From QHXM01 sp032160705 (GTDB taxonomy: Bacteria; Acidobacteriota; Blastocatellia; Pyrinomonadales; Pyrinomonadaceae), in contig JAVHVE010000073.1 of the NCBI GenBank assembly GCA_032160705.1, positions 124,001 through 188,000 on the forward strand: 64,000 bases of DNA, given 5' to 3'. The position numbers were made by a program, and so were the translations under genes. This document shows positions 17,219-25,274 of the stretch, one piece after another (the first letter of the stretch is position 1; each line of letters starts with the position of its first letter). The notes under the pieces are model-generated. The model was not told the origin of the DNA and did no database searches. It saw only the letters and a program-made list of their open reading frames with translations.

Positions 17219-17662
17219 TTGGCGGTTAAAGAGAGTAGAAGTGTGACGGATGCTCAGGCCAGGACGCCCACCAATGCATGGTTGATGGGTGCGGCGGCAT
17301 GGGCGATTCCCGGCGCAGGCCACTTCTTGCAGGGACGTTGGGTGAGGGGACTGATCGTGGCTGCGGCGATTTGCGGAATGTTTATTATCGGCTTAATTTT
17401 TGGTGGACATCTGTTTGGTCTTGGCGGGGGCAGCGGGGAAGGGGCTTCAAATTTATTGCAGTTGCCGCCGACAATTGCCAATCTTGGAACGGGACTACTT
17501 TATTTACTGTGCTGGGCAAGCAATACAGGATTTTCGGATGCTGCGGAATATGCCCGGCGAGCCACGTTTGAATATGGCAACACATTTCTGCTGGTTGCGG
17601 GACTGCTTAATTACCTGGCGATGCTGGATGCCTTTGATATAGCAGCGGGGAGGAAGCCTTGA
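17219..17662 (+). CDS. small multi-pass membrane protein (DUF6677-like)
   Basis: A 147-residue membrane protein with about four hydrophobic segments, starting near NAWLMGAAAWAIPGAGHFLQGRWVRGL, a TM2-like motif of the GAGHF/YLG type. It starts at TTG with GGGAGGAAG just upstream. The last four bases overlap the next small membrane gene, so the two are translationally coupled. Function unknown; the family assignment is from memory of similar acidobacterial proteins and should be taken as tentative. Confidence 0.7.
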   Translation: MAVKESRSVTDAQARTPTNAWLMGAAAWAIPGAGHFLQGRWVRGLIVAAAICGMFIIGLIFGGHLFGLGGGSGEGASNLLQLPPTIANLGTGLLYLLCWASNTGFSDAAEYARRATFEYGNTFLLVAGLLNYLAMLDAFDIAAGRKP

Positions 17663-17829
17663 CACACTTTCTGGTGATGATGCTTTTTGCCATGATAGTT
17701 GCGCTGATTTTCGGGGTGGTGGCAAGGGACACCAGCCGCGAGCGCGTTTTATATGGGCTGAAGATTTTCGGGGAATTCATGGGCATCGGACTGGCGCTGG
17801 CCTGGCTCCTCTACTTCCTTCCGCTCTGA
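17659..17829 (+). CDS. 56-residue two-helix membrane protein
   Basis: A short frame beginning with TTG (the stop of the previous gene is TGA within TTGA). It encodes THFLVMMLFAMIVALIFGVV, a polar loop ARDTSRERVLYG, and a second helix ending in LAWLLYFLPL. GGGAGGAAG lies five bases before the start. Hydrophobic, charge-separated structure and tight coupling to the upstream gene support it as real. Function unknown. Confidence 0.65.
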   Translation: MTHFLVMMLFAMIVALIFGVVARDTSRERVLYGLKIFGEFMGIGLALAWLLYFLPL

Positions 17830-17839
17830 CCAGCCCCGC

Positions 17840-17850
17840 GTCCGATAATG
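17840..17850 (-). repeat. near-copy (10/11) of the word CGTTATCGGAC
   Basis: GTCCGATAATG on the plus strand, in the gap before recO; one mismatch to the word. Confidence 0.55.
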
Positions 17851-17894
17851 TCTGCAAGTTCTATTTTGAGTAAAAGGGATTAATCACTTAAAGA

Positions 17895-18638
17895 ATGGGA
17901 TTAATAGAAGCGGAAGGGATCGTTCTGCGTTCCTATAATCTGGCCGAGGCGGATAAGATCGTGGTTTGTCTGACTCGTCACGCTGGCGTCGTGCGAACAG
18001 TTGCACGCGGAGCCAGGCGACTGAAGAGCAAATTCGGCGCAGGGCTTGAGCCTTTTACAATCATCGCACTCACCTACTACGAGAAGGAAGGGCGCGAGTT
18101 GGTCTCCCTGCGTCAAGCTGAGATTATTCGCTCCTTTTTCGGACTTGCCAGCAGAACTGAAACCGTTGCGGCTCTGGCTTACATGAGTGAACTGGTGATG
18201 GAGTTTGCCCCGCCACACGAACCGAACGAAAGACTTTTCAGGATGGTTCAAGCAGTCGTCGAGGCGCTGGCCAGCGCGCCGGATGATCTTGCGGCGCTCG
18301 TCCGATATTTTGAAATTTGGACGCTGAGACTGGCAGGCTTTCTTCCAGACATGCGCTCTTGCGCAGAGTGTGCGAAGAGGTTGGGAGAAGATTCCCCCAT
18401 CTACCTCAACGCCGAATTCAAGGCGCGTTGCGGCCTTTGCAGCAACCGTCTTGGGAAGGAATTCTCGCAAGCTGCTCACAGGCAATTGCGCTCGGCGCAG
18501 CGGCTCTCCCCGTCCAAGTTCGCCGTTTCAGCAAGAGACACAGGCGCTGGAACTATGGATGAACTGGCAGCGCTCTCTCAAGGTCTCATAGGGCGCGTGC
18601 TGGAGCGGCAGCCACGCAGTCGAGCGAATCTTAATTGA
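17895..18638 (+). CDS. recO: DNA repair protein RecO
   Basis: A 247-residue RecO. The N-terminal OB-fold begins EAEGIVLRSYNLAEADKIVVCLTRHAG and continues ARRLKSKFGAGLEPFT. The C-terminal helical domain carries a CxxC...CxxC zinc site (CAEC and CGLC). RecO loads RecA onto SSB-coated single-stranded DNA within the RecFOR pathway and binds the SSB tail; ssb and recN are also in this window. Its stop overlaps an upstream TTG that could extend the next gene. Confidence 0.92.
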   Translation: MGLIEAEGIVLRSYNLAEADKIVVCLTRHAGVVRTVARGARRLKSKFGAGLEPFTIIALTYYEKEGRELVSLRQAEIIRSFFGLASRTETVAALAYMSELVMEFAPPHEPNERLFRMVQAVVEALASAPDDLAALVRYFEIWTLRLAGFLPDMRSCAECAKRLGEDSPIYLNAEFKARCGLCSNRLGKEFSQAAHRQLRSAQRLSPSKFAVSARDTGAGTMDELAALSQGLIGRVLERQPRSRANLN

Positions 18639-18688
18639 GCAAACTCTCGACGATAGATTTCAGGATTCAAACGTCATTTAATCATCAC

Positions 18689-21025
18689 ATGCGAATCGGC
18701 AGCAGGCTAATTGAAAGATACATCATGGGGGCGGTCTTGCCCTACCTGCTGCTGTCCCTGCTGCTTTTAACCGCGATACTTTTCGCGCAGCAGGCAGGCC
18801 GCTTTGGCGACTTGCTGATGGGGGTGCGTGTTCCTCCCGGCATGGTGGCCGATCTGTCGCTTTCATTATTGCCGAGCGTGCTGGTTTTCACGCTGCCCAT
18901 GGGACTGCTGACAGGCATCTTGATCGGGTTCAGCCGGATGGGCAGTGATAGCGAACTGGTCGCAATGCGTTCGGCAGGTGTTGGGACATTGCAGATGCTT
19001 TGGCCGCTGCTCTTGATCGGATTGCTCTTAACCTCTGTCTCACTCTACGTCAATATGGAGATGGCTCCGGACGCGGTCCGCTCTCTTCGTCAAGTGGGCA
19101 CACGCGCGGCGCTTTATAAGCTGGATTCGCCTGTGGAGCCACGCTCGTTCAGCGTGATCGGGTCGCAGGATAGCGACTCCGGGGAGAGCCCTGTCTACGT
19201 CATTTATGTTCGTGATGGGGATCAGCAGCGTGGACAGTGGGGGAGGGTCTTCCTGCACACGGAGATGAAGGATGGCTCCGTCAGGATTGTGACGGCTCGC
19301 TCAGGTCGGATTGACTCTGGAGGTGAGCAGTCGGAACTCGTCTTAAGCGACGTTGCTCTCACTACCTTGCCCGGAGTTGCGGCGTGGGGAGATGGTGAAT
19401 ATGCCACTGAGCGCTTGGATCAGTGGCGGATCGTGCTTGACACGGGACGCAAGAAATTGCTTGACAGCCTCAAGCATGACGAATCGGAGACAAGGCTGAA
19501 TGAGATGGGGTGGAGCGCACTGTCCGCCTATGCTGCTTCAAAAAGCGGTTTGGAAGGGCGCGAGGCCAGCACCATGCTGCACAAACGTTTGGCGCTCTCG
19601 CTATCGCCTCTGTTGTTCGCTTTTTTTGGCGCAGCGCTGGGGATGCGCGTCAGAAAAGGGGGGCGCGGAATAGGGATGTTGCTATCCGTACTGGCACTGC
19701 TGATTTATTACCTGATTATGCTGGCGGGAGAGCAATTAGCGCGCGCAGGCACGGTTGCGCCCTTTCTAGGGGGGTGGCTGGCGTCCTTCGTCACACTGGT
19801 CTGTGGGTTGGTTCTGATGGTGGCTGGGCGTGGAAATATCCTGCGAAGGGCTAGAGAGAATTGGAGAAGGAAGAGAACCGAGTCACTCAAAGGTAGGCCT
19901 CAGAGGCCGTCGCTTGGCAACGTTAAAGTGCGCTTACTGAGCTTCCCCAGCTTGATGGATGTGGATGTTCTACGAAAGATCATTGGAAGTTTTACGGTGG
20001 CTTTCGTCTCTTTGATAGCGACTTTCCAGGTCTTTACACTTTTCGATCTCTGGCGATTTATTATAGCCAAGGGAGTAAGATTGGGAACAGTCGGAGAGTA
20101 TCTCTTATTTCTTCTGCCACTGGTCAGTGTTCAACTCCTCCCGGCCAGCGTTTTAATAGCAATGCTGGCGACTTATGCTTTGATCGCCAGGCGTAATGAA
20201 GCCGTCGCCTGGTGGTCTGGTGGGCAGAGCGTTTATAGATTGATGCTGCCCGGGCTAATCTTTGCGGTAGGAGTCGCCGCTTGCCTTTGGGCAGTGCAGG
20301 AACGCTTGATGCCGCAAGCCAATATCAGGCAGGATATTTTGAGGGCGCAGATCCGGGGGGGGGGCTCACGCGCAACTGTTGGCTTAGACAGGCAATGGCT
20401 GGCGTCTGCTGAAACAGAGCGGCTATATTCCTACGAATATGAAGAATCAGGTGCTTTAAAAAACCCCATAGTGTATGACTTTGATCCTGAAGGCGTGCAC
20501 CTGCGAAAAATCATGACAGGTTTATCGGCGCATTGGCTTGGCAGCGATGGTCGAGCAGAGATTCAAGATGCGGTGTCGCTCAATCTTCAGGGGGCGGAAG
20601 AGGGGTGGGAAAAGCGAGATCGGGAACGGTTAGATGCGGCAGAGTCACCGGATGTGTTTAAGCCGACAGCGGATAAGCCTTCGCATTTAAGCGCAGAGGC
20701 TTTAAGCGATTACATAAAGACGACCAGAAGACGCAACGGCAATACGATGGCCTTCGAAGTCGCCTTGCAGAAGAAGTATACAGGACCATTTGGTGTTATC
20801 GTCATGGCTTTAATAGGTATGCCTTTGGCGCTCTCCTTTGGGCGCAGGAGTGCGATTATTGCGCTCTGTCTGGCAGTCGCGCTTGGGCTTGTCTTTTGGG
20901 CGGCAACGGGAGGCTTTCAACAAATGGGTGAGTATGGACTTCTCCCACCAATTGTGGCCGTCTGGTCGCCTGTGCTAATTTTCGCCGCCGCCGGCCTCTA
21001 CCTTTTATTCCGCACCCGTACCTGA
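18689..21025 (+). CDS. fused LptF-LptG LPS export permease
   Basis: A 778-residue protein holding two YjgP/YjgQ permease units end to end. Unit one (about 1-390) begins RLIERYIMGAVLPYLLLSLLLLTAILF and contains GVRVPPGMVADLSLSLLPSVLVFTLPMG; unit two (from about 425) begins DVLRKIIGSFTVAFVSLIATFQVFTLFDLW and ends with six-helix family blocks such as YTGPFGVIVMALIGMPLALSFGRRSA. LptF and LptG pair with LptB2 to extract lipopolysaccharide from the inner membrane; they are usually separate genes. The ATG at 18689 is preferred over an in-frame TTG overlapping recO. A run of ten G sits at 20355-20364 in unit two. Confidence 0.87.
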   Translation: MRIGSRLIERYIMGAVLPYLLLSLLLLTAILFAQQAGRFGDLLMGVRVPPGMVADLSLSLLPSVLVFTLPMGLLTGILIGFSRMGSDSELVAMRSAGVGTLQMLWPLLLIGLLLTSVSLYVNMEMAPDAVRSLRQVGTRAALYKLDSPVEPRSFSVIGSQDSDSGESPVYVIYVRDGDQQRGQWGRVFLHTEMKDGSVRIVTARSGRIDSGGEQSELVLSDVALTTLPGVAAWGDGEYATERLDQWRIVLDTGRKKLLDSLKHDESETRLNEMGWSALSAYAASKSGLEGREASTMLHKRLALSLSPLLFAFFGAALGMRVRKGGRGIGMLLSVLALLIYYLIMLAGEQLARAGTVAPFLGGWLASFVTLVCGLVLMVAGRGNILRRARENWRRKRTESLKGRPQRPSLGNVKVRLLSFPSLMDVDVLRKIIGSFTVAFVSLIATFQVFTLFDLWRFIIAKGVRLGTVGEYLLFLLPLVSVQLLPASVLIAMLATYALIARRNEAVAWWSGGQSVYRLMLPGLIFAVGVAACLWAVQERLMPQANIRQDILRAQIRGGGSRATVGLDRQWLASAETERLYSYEYEESGALKNPIVYDFDPEGVHLRKIMTGLSAHWLGSDGRAEIQDAVSLNLQGAEEGWEKRDRERLDAAESPDVFKPTADKPSHLSAEALSDYIKTTRRRNGNTMAFEVALQKKYTGPFGVIVMALIGMPLALSFGRRSAIIALCLAVALGLVFWAATGGFQQMGEYGLLPPIVAVWSPVLIFAAAGLYLLFRTRT

Positions 21026-21055
21026 CCGTCGTCGCGCTCCTGCGCATACTGGAGG

Positions 21056-22333
21056 TTAAGTCCCTGTCTCCCAACTTGAAATATATTCCAGTTGCTCTGC
21101 CGTCATCATGTCTATGGAAATACCTAAAGCGCGAAGCTTCAAACTTGCTATCTCTGTATCAACTTCCTGCGGTAGTAGATGGACGCCAGGTTTCAACTCT
21201 CCCTTTTTCCTGATTAGATATTCCACTGAAAGTGCTTGATTGGCAAAGCTCATATCCATGACGCTGGCAGGGTGGCCTTCAGCTGCCGCCAGGTTGATCA
21301 AGCGCCCCTCGCCGAGGACGATAACGCGATGCCCCGTCCTCTGAATTACGTATTCTTCTACGAAGGGGCGGAGATGAGTTGGCTCGCTAGACATTTCTCT
21401 GAGCGCCACCAGGTTCAATTCGAGGTCAAAGTGTCCGCTGTTGCAGACTATGGCTCCGTCTTTCATTAAGTCGAAATGCTGACCGTCTATGACATGCCGA
21501 TTGCCTGTAACTGTGACGAAGATATCGCCGATGGATGCGGCTTCCTTAATTGGCATGACCCGGAAACCATCCATTACAGCTTCGACAGCCTTAATCGGAT
21601 CAATCTCCGTGACGATTACATTGGCACCCATTCCACGCGCTCGCAGAGCCACGCCCTTGCCGCACCAACCATAGCCGATAACCACCAGTGCTCGCCCGGC
21701 CAGAAGTATATTGGTGGCGCGGATAATCCCATCGAGCGTGGACTGCCCTGTCCCATAGCGGTTGTCAAACAAGTGTTTTGTCTGAGCGTTATTGACGGCA
21801 ATAGCGGGGAACGTCAACACGCCCGATGACTCCATGGCGCGCAGGCGGACGATGCCAGTCGTCGTTTCCTCAGTTGTCCCTATGACTTCTCTCATTTGTT
21901 GCTCACGCTCTTTGATAAGCGTCGCAACCACGTCCGATCCATCATCAATGATAATTTCCGGGTGGAAATCCAGAGCGGTGCGGACGTGCCTATTGTAAGT
22001 TTCGGTTGTTTCCCCTTTGATGGCAAAGACAGGGACTCCCCAATTGTTGACCAGAGAGGCAGCCACATCATCCTGTGTGGAGAGGGGATTGGAAGCTATC
22101 AGGAGCGATTCCGCTCCGCCAGCTTGCAGCGCCCTGACAAGGTTGGCGGTTTCCGTAGTGACATGGGCACAGGCAATCAAGCGCACGCCCTGTAGAGGTT
22201 TCTCTCTAGAAAACCGCTCACGGATCAGACGCAGAACAGGCATCTCGCGCTCAGCCCACTCGATTCTGCGTTTTCCATCACCAGCCAAATCAATATTTCT
22301 TACGTCGTAGTCAAACGAGCGACTAACAGTCAT
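21056..22333 (-). CDS. ahcY: adenosylhomocysteinase (SAH hydrolase)
   Basis: A 425-residue NAD-dependent enzyme that splits S-adenosylhomocysteine into homocysteine and adenosine. The conserved blocks are visible: CAHVTTETANLVRALQAGGA, the NAD-binding VIGYGWCGKGVALRARGMGANV, and VCNSGHFDLELN. It lacks the ~40-residue insertion of some bacterial forms, as in archaeal/thermotogal types. metK lies immediately upstream on the same strand, so SAM synthesis and SAH removal are co-encoded. Confidence 0.94.
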   Translation of the reverse strand: MTVSRSFDYDVRNIDLAGDGKRRIEWAEREMPVLRLIRERFSREKPLQGVRLIACAHVTTETANLVRALQAGGAESLLIASNPLSTQDDVAASLVNNWGVPVFAIKGETTETYNRHVRTALDFHPEIIIDDGSDVVATLIKEREQQMREVIGTTEETTTGIVRLRAMESSGVLTFPAIAVNNAQTKHLFDNRYGTGQSTLDGIIRATNILLAGRALVVIGYGWCGKGVALRARGMGANVIVTEIDPIKAVEAVMDGFRVMPIKEAASIGDIFVTVTGNRHVIDGQHFDLMKDGAIVCNSGHFDLELNLVALREMSSEPTHLRPFVEEYVIQRTGHRVIVLGEGRLINLAAAEGHPASVMDMSFANQALSVEYLIRKKGELKPGVHLLPQEVDTEIASLKLRALGISIDMMTAEQLEYISSWETGT

Positions 22334-22402
22334 TTACCATATCCTCTTTAATGTAATTGATTAAGGTTTGAAAGATTGACTACCGGATGCAAGGCCGGAA
22401 GC

Positions 22403-23554
22403 TTAGATACCTGTAGCTTCACGCAGAGCCTCCGCTTTATCCGTCGCTTCCCAAGTGAAGCCCTCGCCATCACGACCGAAATGGCCATAAGCTGCGGTCA
22501 TCTTGTAGATAGGGCGTCGCAGGCGTAAATCTTCAATAATACCTCTGGGGGTCAGACGAAAATGTTCCCGAATCAGGCTTGCAATCTCTGGTTCACTCAA
22601 TCGCCCGGTTCCACCCGTGTCCACAAGGACAGAGACAGGGTCTGCAACCCCTATAGCGTATGCCAGTTGCACCAGGCATTTTTCAGCCAGTCCTGCTGCA
22701 ACTATGTTTTTGGCGACATAACGTGCCATATAGGCAGCGGATCGGTCAACTTTTGTGGGATCTTTCCCGGAAAAAGCCCCCCCTCCGTGGGGTGCGTAAC
22801 CGCCATAGGTGTCCACAATAATCTTGCGTCCTGTCAGCCCTGCATCGCCCTGCGGGCCCCCTGTGACAAACCTGCCTGTGGGATTAATGTGATACTTAGT
22901 GTTTTTGTCCAACAGTTCCGGCGAGATTGTGCGTTCAATTACTTTCTCTAGGGCCTCGGCTCGTAATTGCTCATTTGAAACATTCTGATCATGCTGGGAA
23001 GAGATAACGACCGCCTCTACCCTGAATGGCCTGCCGTCTCTGTACTCGACCGTCACCTGCGATTTCCCATCTGGGCGCAGGTAGGGGAGTTCACCGGATT
23101 TACGCGCCTCTGAGAGGCGTTTGGTGAGCCGATGTGCAAGTTGGATGGGCATTGGCATTAGTTCCGGGGTTTCATTGCAGGCGAACCCAAACATTAACCC
23201 CTGATCTCCCGCACCGCCTGTATCAACACCCATGGCGATATCCGGTGATTGGCTACCAACGGCGGACAGGACGCTGCATGTATCGCAGTCAAACCCATAT
23301 TTTGCGCGCGTATAACCGATTTCTCTAATGGTTTCACGTGCAACTCTTGAAAAATCAACGGTTGCCGAAGTGGTAATCTCACCGGCGACGACTACTAATC
23401 CCGTTGTCACAAGCGTCTCGCAGGCTACTCTACCCATTGGGTCCTGCTCAAGAACAGCATCAAGCACGGCGTCCGAAATCTGATCCGAGATTTTATCTGG
23501 GTGACCTTCTGTTACGGATTCTGACGTAAACAAATAACTTCCTTCTGTACTCAA
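22403..23554 (-). CDS. metK: S-adenosylmethionine synthase
   Basis: A 383-residue methionine adenosyltransferase. The N-terminal FTSESVTEGHPDKISDQISDAVLD, the QSPDIAMGVD motif, the GGGAFSGKDPTKVDRSAAY P-loop-like block and the ending GHFGRDGEGFTWE are all present. It forms SAM from methionine and ATP. It is transcribed from a strong promoter about 50 bases upstream and is followed by ahcY. No SAM- or SAH-riboswitch fold was recognised; the predicted leader is only about 45 bases. Confidence 0.95.
   Translation of the reverse strand: MSTEGSYLFTSESVTEGHPDKISDQISDAVLDAVLEQDPMGRVACETLVTTGLVVVAGEITTSATVDFSRVARETIREIGYTRAKYGFDCDTCSVLSAVGSQSPDIAMGVDTGGAGDQGLMFGFACNETPELMPMPIQLAHRLTKRLSEARKSGELPYLRPDGKSQVTVEYRDGRPFRVEAVVISSQHDQNVSNEQLRAEALEKVIERTISPELLDKNTKYHINPTGRFVTGGPQGDAGLTGRKIIVDTYGGYAPHGGGAFSGKDPTKVDRSAAYMARYVAKNIVAAGLAEKCLVQLAYAIGVADPVSVLVDTGGTGRLSEPEIASLIREHFRLTPRGIIEDLRLRRPIYKMTAAYGHFGRDGEGFTWEATDKAEALREATGI
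23330..23345. promoter_or_regulatory. candidate parS-like site inside metK
   Basis: The 16-mer matches the bacterial chromosomal parS consensus (TGTTTCACGTGAAACA) at 13 of 16 positions, including 13 of the inner 14. It lies about 2 kb from parB. It could be chance within coding sequence. Confidence 0.35.
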
Positions 23555-23605
23555 CCTTTTAACTCCTCGCTTGGATGGGATGATGTATTAAGCAAAAGAC
23601 CGCGT

Positions 23606-23634
23606 ACTGTAACAGCCACCAAAGAGGGTGTCAA
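23606..23634 (-). promoter_or_regulatory. sigma70-type promoter of metK
   Basis: On the minus strand TTGACA (23629-23634) and TACAGT (23606-23611) are spaced by 17 bases. Transcription would begin near 23600, leaving a leader of about 45 bases. Confidence 0.65.
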
Positions 23635-23774
23635 GGAATTCGGGGCAGGCCACTCTGGCTCAAGGTCAATATATCTCCGATTTGATTGAAAAAAACGCGC
23701 GGGGTACGTAATATATATTATCAGACCCAGCGATAACATCAACCCTGTGCTTTCCTCGGCGTCTTATTGGGCTC

Positions 23775-23803
23775 TTGACGTATTTAAAGCAATCCCCTAC
23801 AGT
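23775..23803 (+). promoter_or_regulatory. sigma70-type promoter of the hypothetical gene
   Basis: TTGACG (23775-23780) and TACAGT (23798-23803) are spaced by 17 bases, 25 bases before the ATG at 23828. It shows that an in-frame GTG at 23747 is not the true start. Confidence 0.6.
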
Positions 23804-23827
23804 GAATATAAAAAGGTAGATTCTATT

Positions 23828-24376
23828 ATGGCTATTAAAATCGAAATAGATAGTGGGGTGAGGCTTCCCAAGAAAACGCAGAGTCAGATCGAGAAGATAC
23901 TGGGATGTCTACCCCGCGAGCATTTGCGAGGCGTTGAACGAATCAAACTAGTTGACAGCATCAATGATCCGCGTGTCAAAAACCCGCGACAGCGCACAGA
24001 CCTTCCAGGTCTTTACCATCCTAAACAAGGAACACAGGCAGCATGGCTCGAATTGGCGGCAGGAGTACTCCTCCCACGATCCAAACCACTTATGAAACGA
24101 ATAATGCCGCGCCTCTCATTTAAAGGTAATCTAGCAGCTATTACCTTCTCTCTCATAGGCCAACATTACTATTTGACGTTACGCCACTCAATTAAACGCG
24201 GGCAGATCGAATCGGCAGTTCGGGCTTATACAGAGAAACACTTACGCATTTGGCATGAAAGCCAACACACGGTTCGCTCACGCATCTTTAAGCCATTTCA
24301 ACCGACGCTTGAGAGGTGGGGGCGCTCTCTACAGAAACGCGCAGCGGCAGAGAGAAAAAGAAAGCAACTTATTTAA
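23828..24376 (+). CDS. hypothetical basic protein next to parAB
   Basis: A 182-residue soluble protein I do not recognise. It has an N-terminal region with LPREHLRGVERIKLVDSINDPRVKN, a motif LPGLYHPKQGTQAAWLELAAGVLLP, a more hydrophobic middle (LSFKGNLAAITFSLIGQHYYLTLRHS) and a very basic C-terminus rich in Arg and Lys. No signal peptide or clear membrane anchor. The ATG is set by a good promoter lying between it and an upstream in-frame GTG. It is divergent from metK and convergent with parB, sharing a hairpin with parB. Confidence 0.75.
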   Translation: MAIKIEIDSGVRLPKKTQSQIEKILGCLPREHLRGVERIKLVDSINDPRVKNPRQRTDLPGLYHPKQGTQAAWLELAAGVLLPRSKPLMKRIMPRLSFKGNLAAITFSLIGQHYYLTLRHSIKRGQIESAVRAYTEKHLRIWHESQHTVRSRIFKPFQPTLERWGRSLQKRAAAERKRKQLI

Positions 24377-24392
24377 ACTTAATCCCCTTAAA

Positions 24393-24425
24393 CCGATAAC
24401 GAACCCAAGGCGCTCGTTATCGGAC
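24393..24425. terminator. hairpin made from inverted copies of the 11-base word
   Basis: CCGATAACGA (24393-24402) and TCGTTATCGG (24414-24423) form a perfect 10-base stem with an 11-base loop between two convergent genes. The right half is an exact CGTTATCGGAC (24415-24425), the left a 9/11 copy. The layout resembles paired uptake-sequence terminators of Neisseria. Confidence 0.7.
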
Positions 24426-24434
24426 ACGTCCGCC

Positions 24435-25274
24435 CTATTGTTCGTTCTCCACTTTTCCTGCGGCTTCACGTAAGGCCTCGGCAATTTGCCGACGTTCAAC
24501 TTGTGAGCGTCGAAAGCGTAGCTCAAGCTTAAATTCCTTTCCAGGCGGCGTATAACGAAATGTGAACGGTCGCGCGGCGGCGGACGTACCTTCGCCCCAC
24601 GACCGAGCGCGTCGAGAAGCTCTAGCATCATCTCTCGTCATACCGCGCAGGACTATTTCTTCCGTAATCTTTCGCATTGATTCTTCATCCGGCTGACGAA
24701 CGATTTCTAGCAGCAGGGTCTTGGCGGCGATGTCGGCGCGCCGACATCGCTCCCGAACATCCTCCGGAAGAGTTGAGATTGACAGCGCCTCCGTCACCGT
24801 GCTGCGGCTCTTCCCTACCTTGCGAGCCACCTCTTCGTGTGTATAACCGAATCTCTCGCACAAGGCACGTAAGCCGTCCGCCTCCTCCCAAGGCGTTAAA
24901 TCCTTGCGCTGCATATTCTCGATTAAAGCGATTTCAGCCACCGCTCGATCATCAACGTCCATTTCAATGCAAGGCACTTCCCGGATGCCCGCTTCGCGTG
25001 CCGCCCTCCAGCGGCGCTCACCCGCGATGATCATCCAACGACCGCCTAACCTTGAAGGCTTGACTAGCAAGGGCTCCAAAACCCCCTTCTCCCGAATTGA
25101 GGCGGTGAGATCCGCCAGGTCTCCGATCTCCACACGCGGCTGATCCGGGTTGGGATCTAGCTTATCCAGCGCAATCATGCGGCCAACAGGCGTCGGGCGG
25201 TGCTGCGCTAATTCCTCAACATAGTGCGCGTCGTGGCGCATTCTTAAACCCGTTGGAAGACCTCTTTTAGACAC
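24435..25274 (-). CDS. parB: ParB/Spo0J-family chromosome partition protein
   Basis: A 279-residue ParB. The N-terminal LDKLDPNPDQPR and the CTPase motif GERRWRAAREAG, followed by ENMQRKDLTPWEEADG, are standard. The helix-turn-helix is near THEEVARKVGKSRSTVTEAL. The C-terminal part, rich in Arg and Glu, is short and unlike the usual leucine-rich dimerisation domain. ParB loads on parS and slides as a CTP-gated clamp. The GTG start overlaps the end of the parA reading frame by eight bases, so translation is normally coupled. Confidence 0.9.
   Translation of the reverse strand: MSKRGLPTGLRMRHDAHYVEELAQHRPTPVGRMIALDKLDPNPDQPRVEIGDLADLTASIREKGVLEPLLVKPSRLGGRWMIIAGERRWRAAREAGIREVPCIEMDVDDRAVAEIALIENMQRKDLTPWEEADGLRALCERFGYTHEEVARKVGKSRSTVTEALSISTLPEDVRERCRRADIAAKTLLLEIVRQPDEESMRKITEEIVLRGMTRDDARASRRARSWGEGTSAAARPFTFRYTPPGKEFKLELRFRRSQVERRQIAEALREAAGKVENEQ
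24727..24750. repeat. 24-base perfect palindrome within parB
   Basis: A perfect inverted repeat whose central 16 bases, TGTCGGCGCGCCGACA, recur at 30431-30446 in a non-coding palindrome. Confidence 0.6.

Noticed and set aside
23555..23745. SAM or SAH riboswitch upstream of metK/ahcY
   Set aside because: The metK promoter leaves a leader of only about 45 bases and no riboswitch fold or conserved core was recognised.
24731..24746. TGTCGGCGCGCCGACA as a parS site
   Set aside because: Although a 16-base palindrome in parB, it agrees with the parS consensus only at its outer ends.
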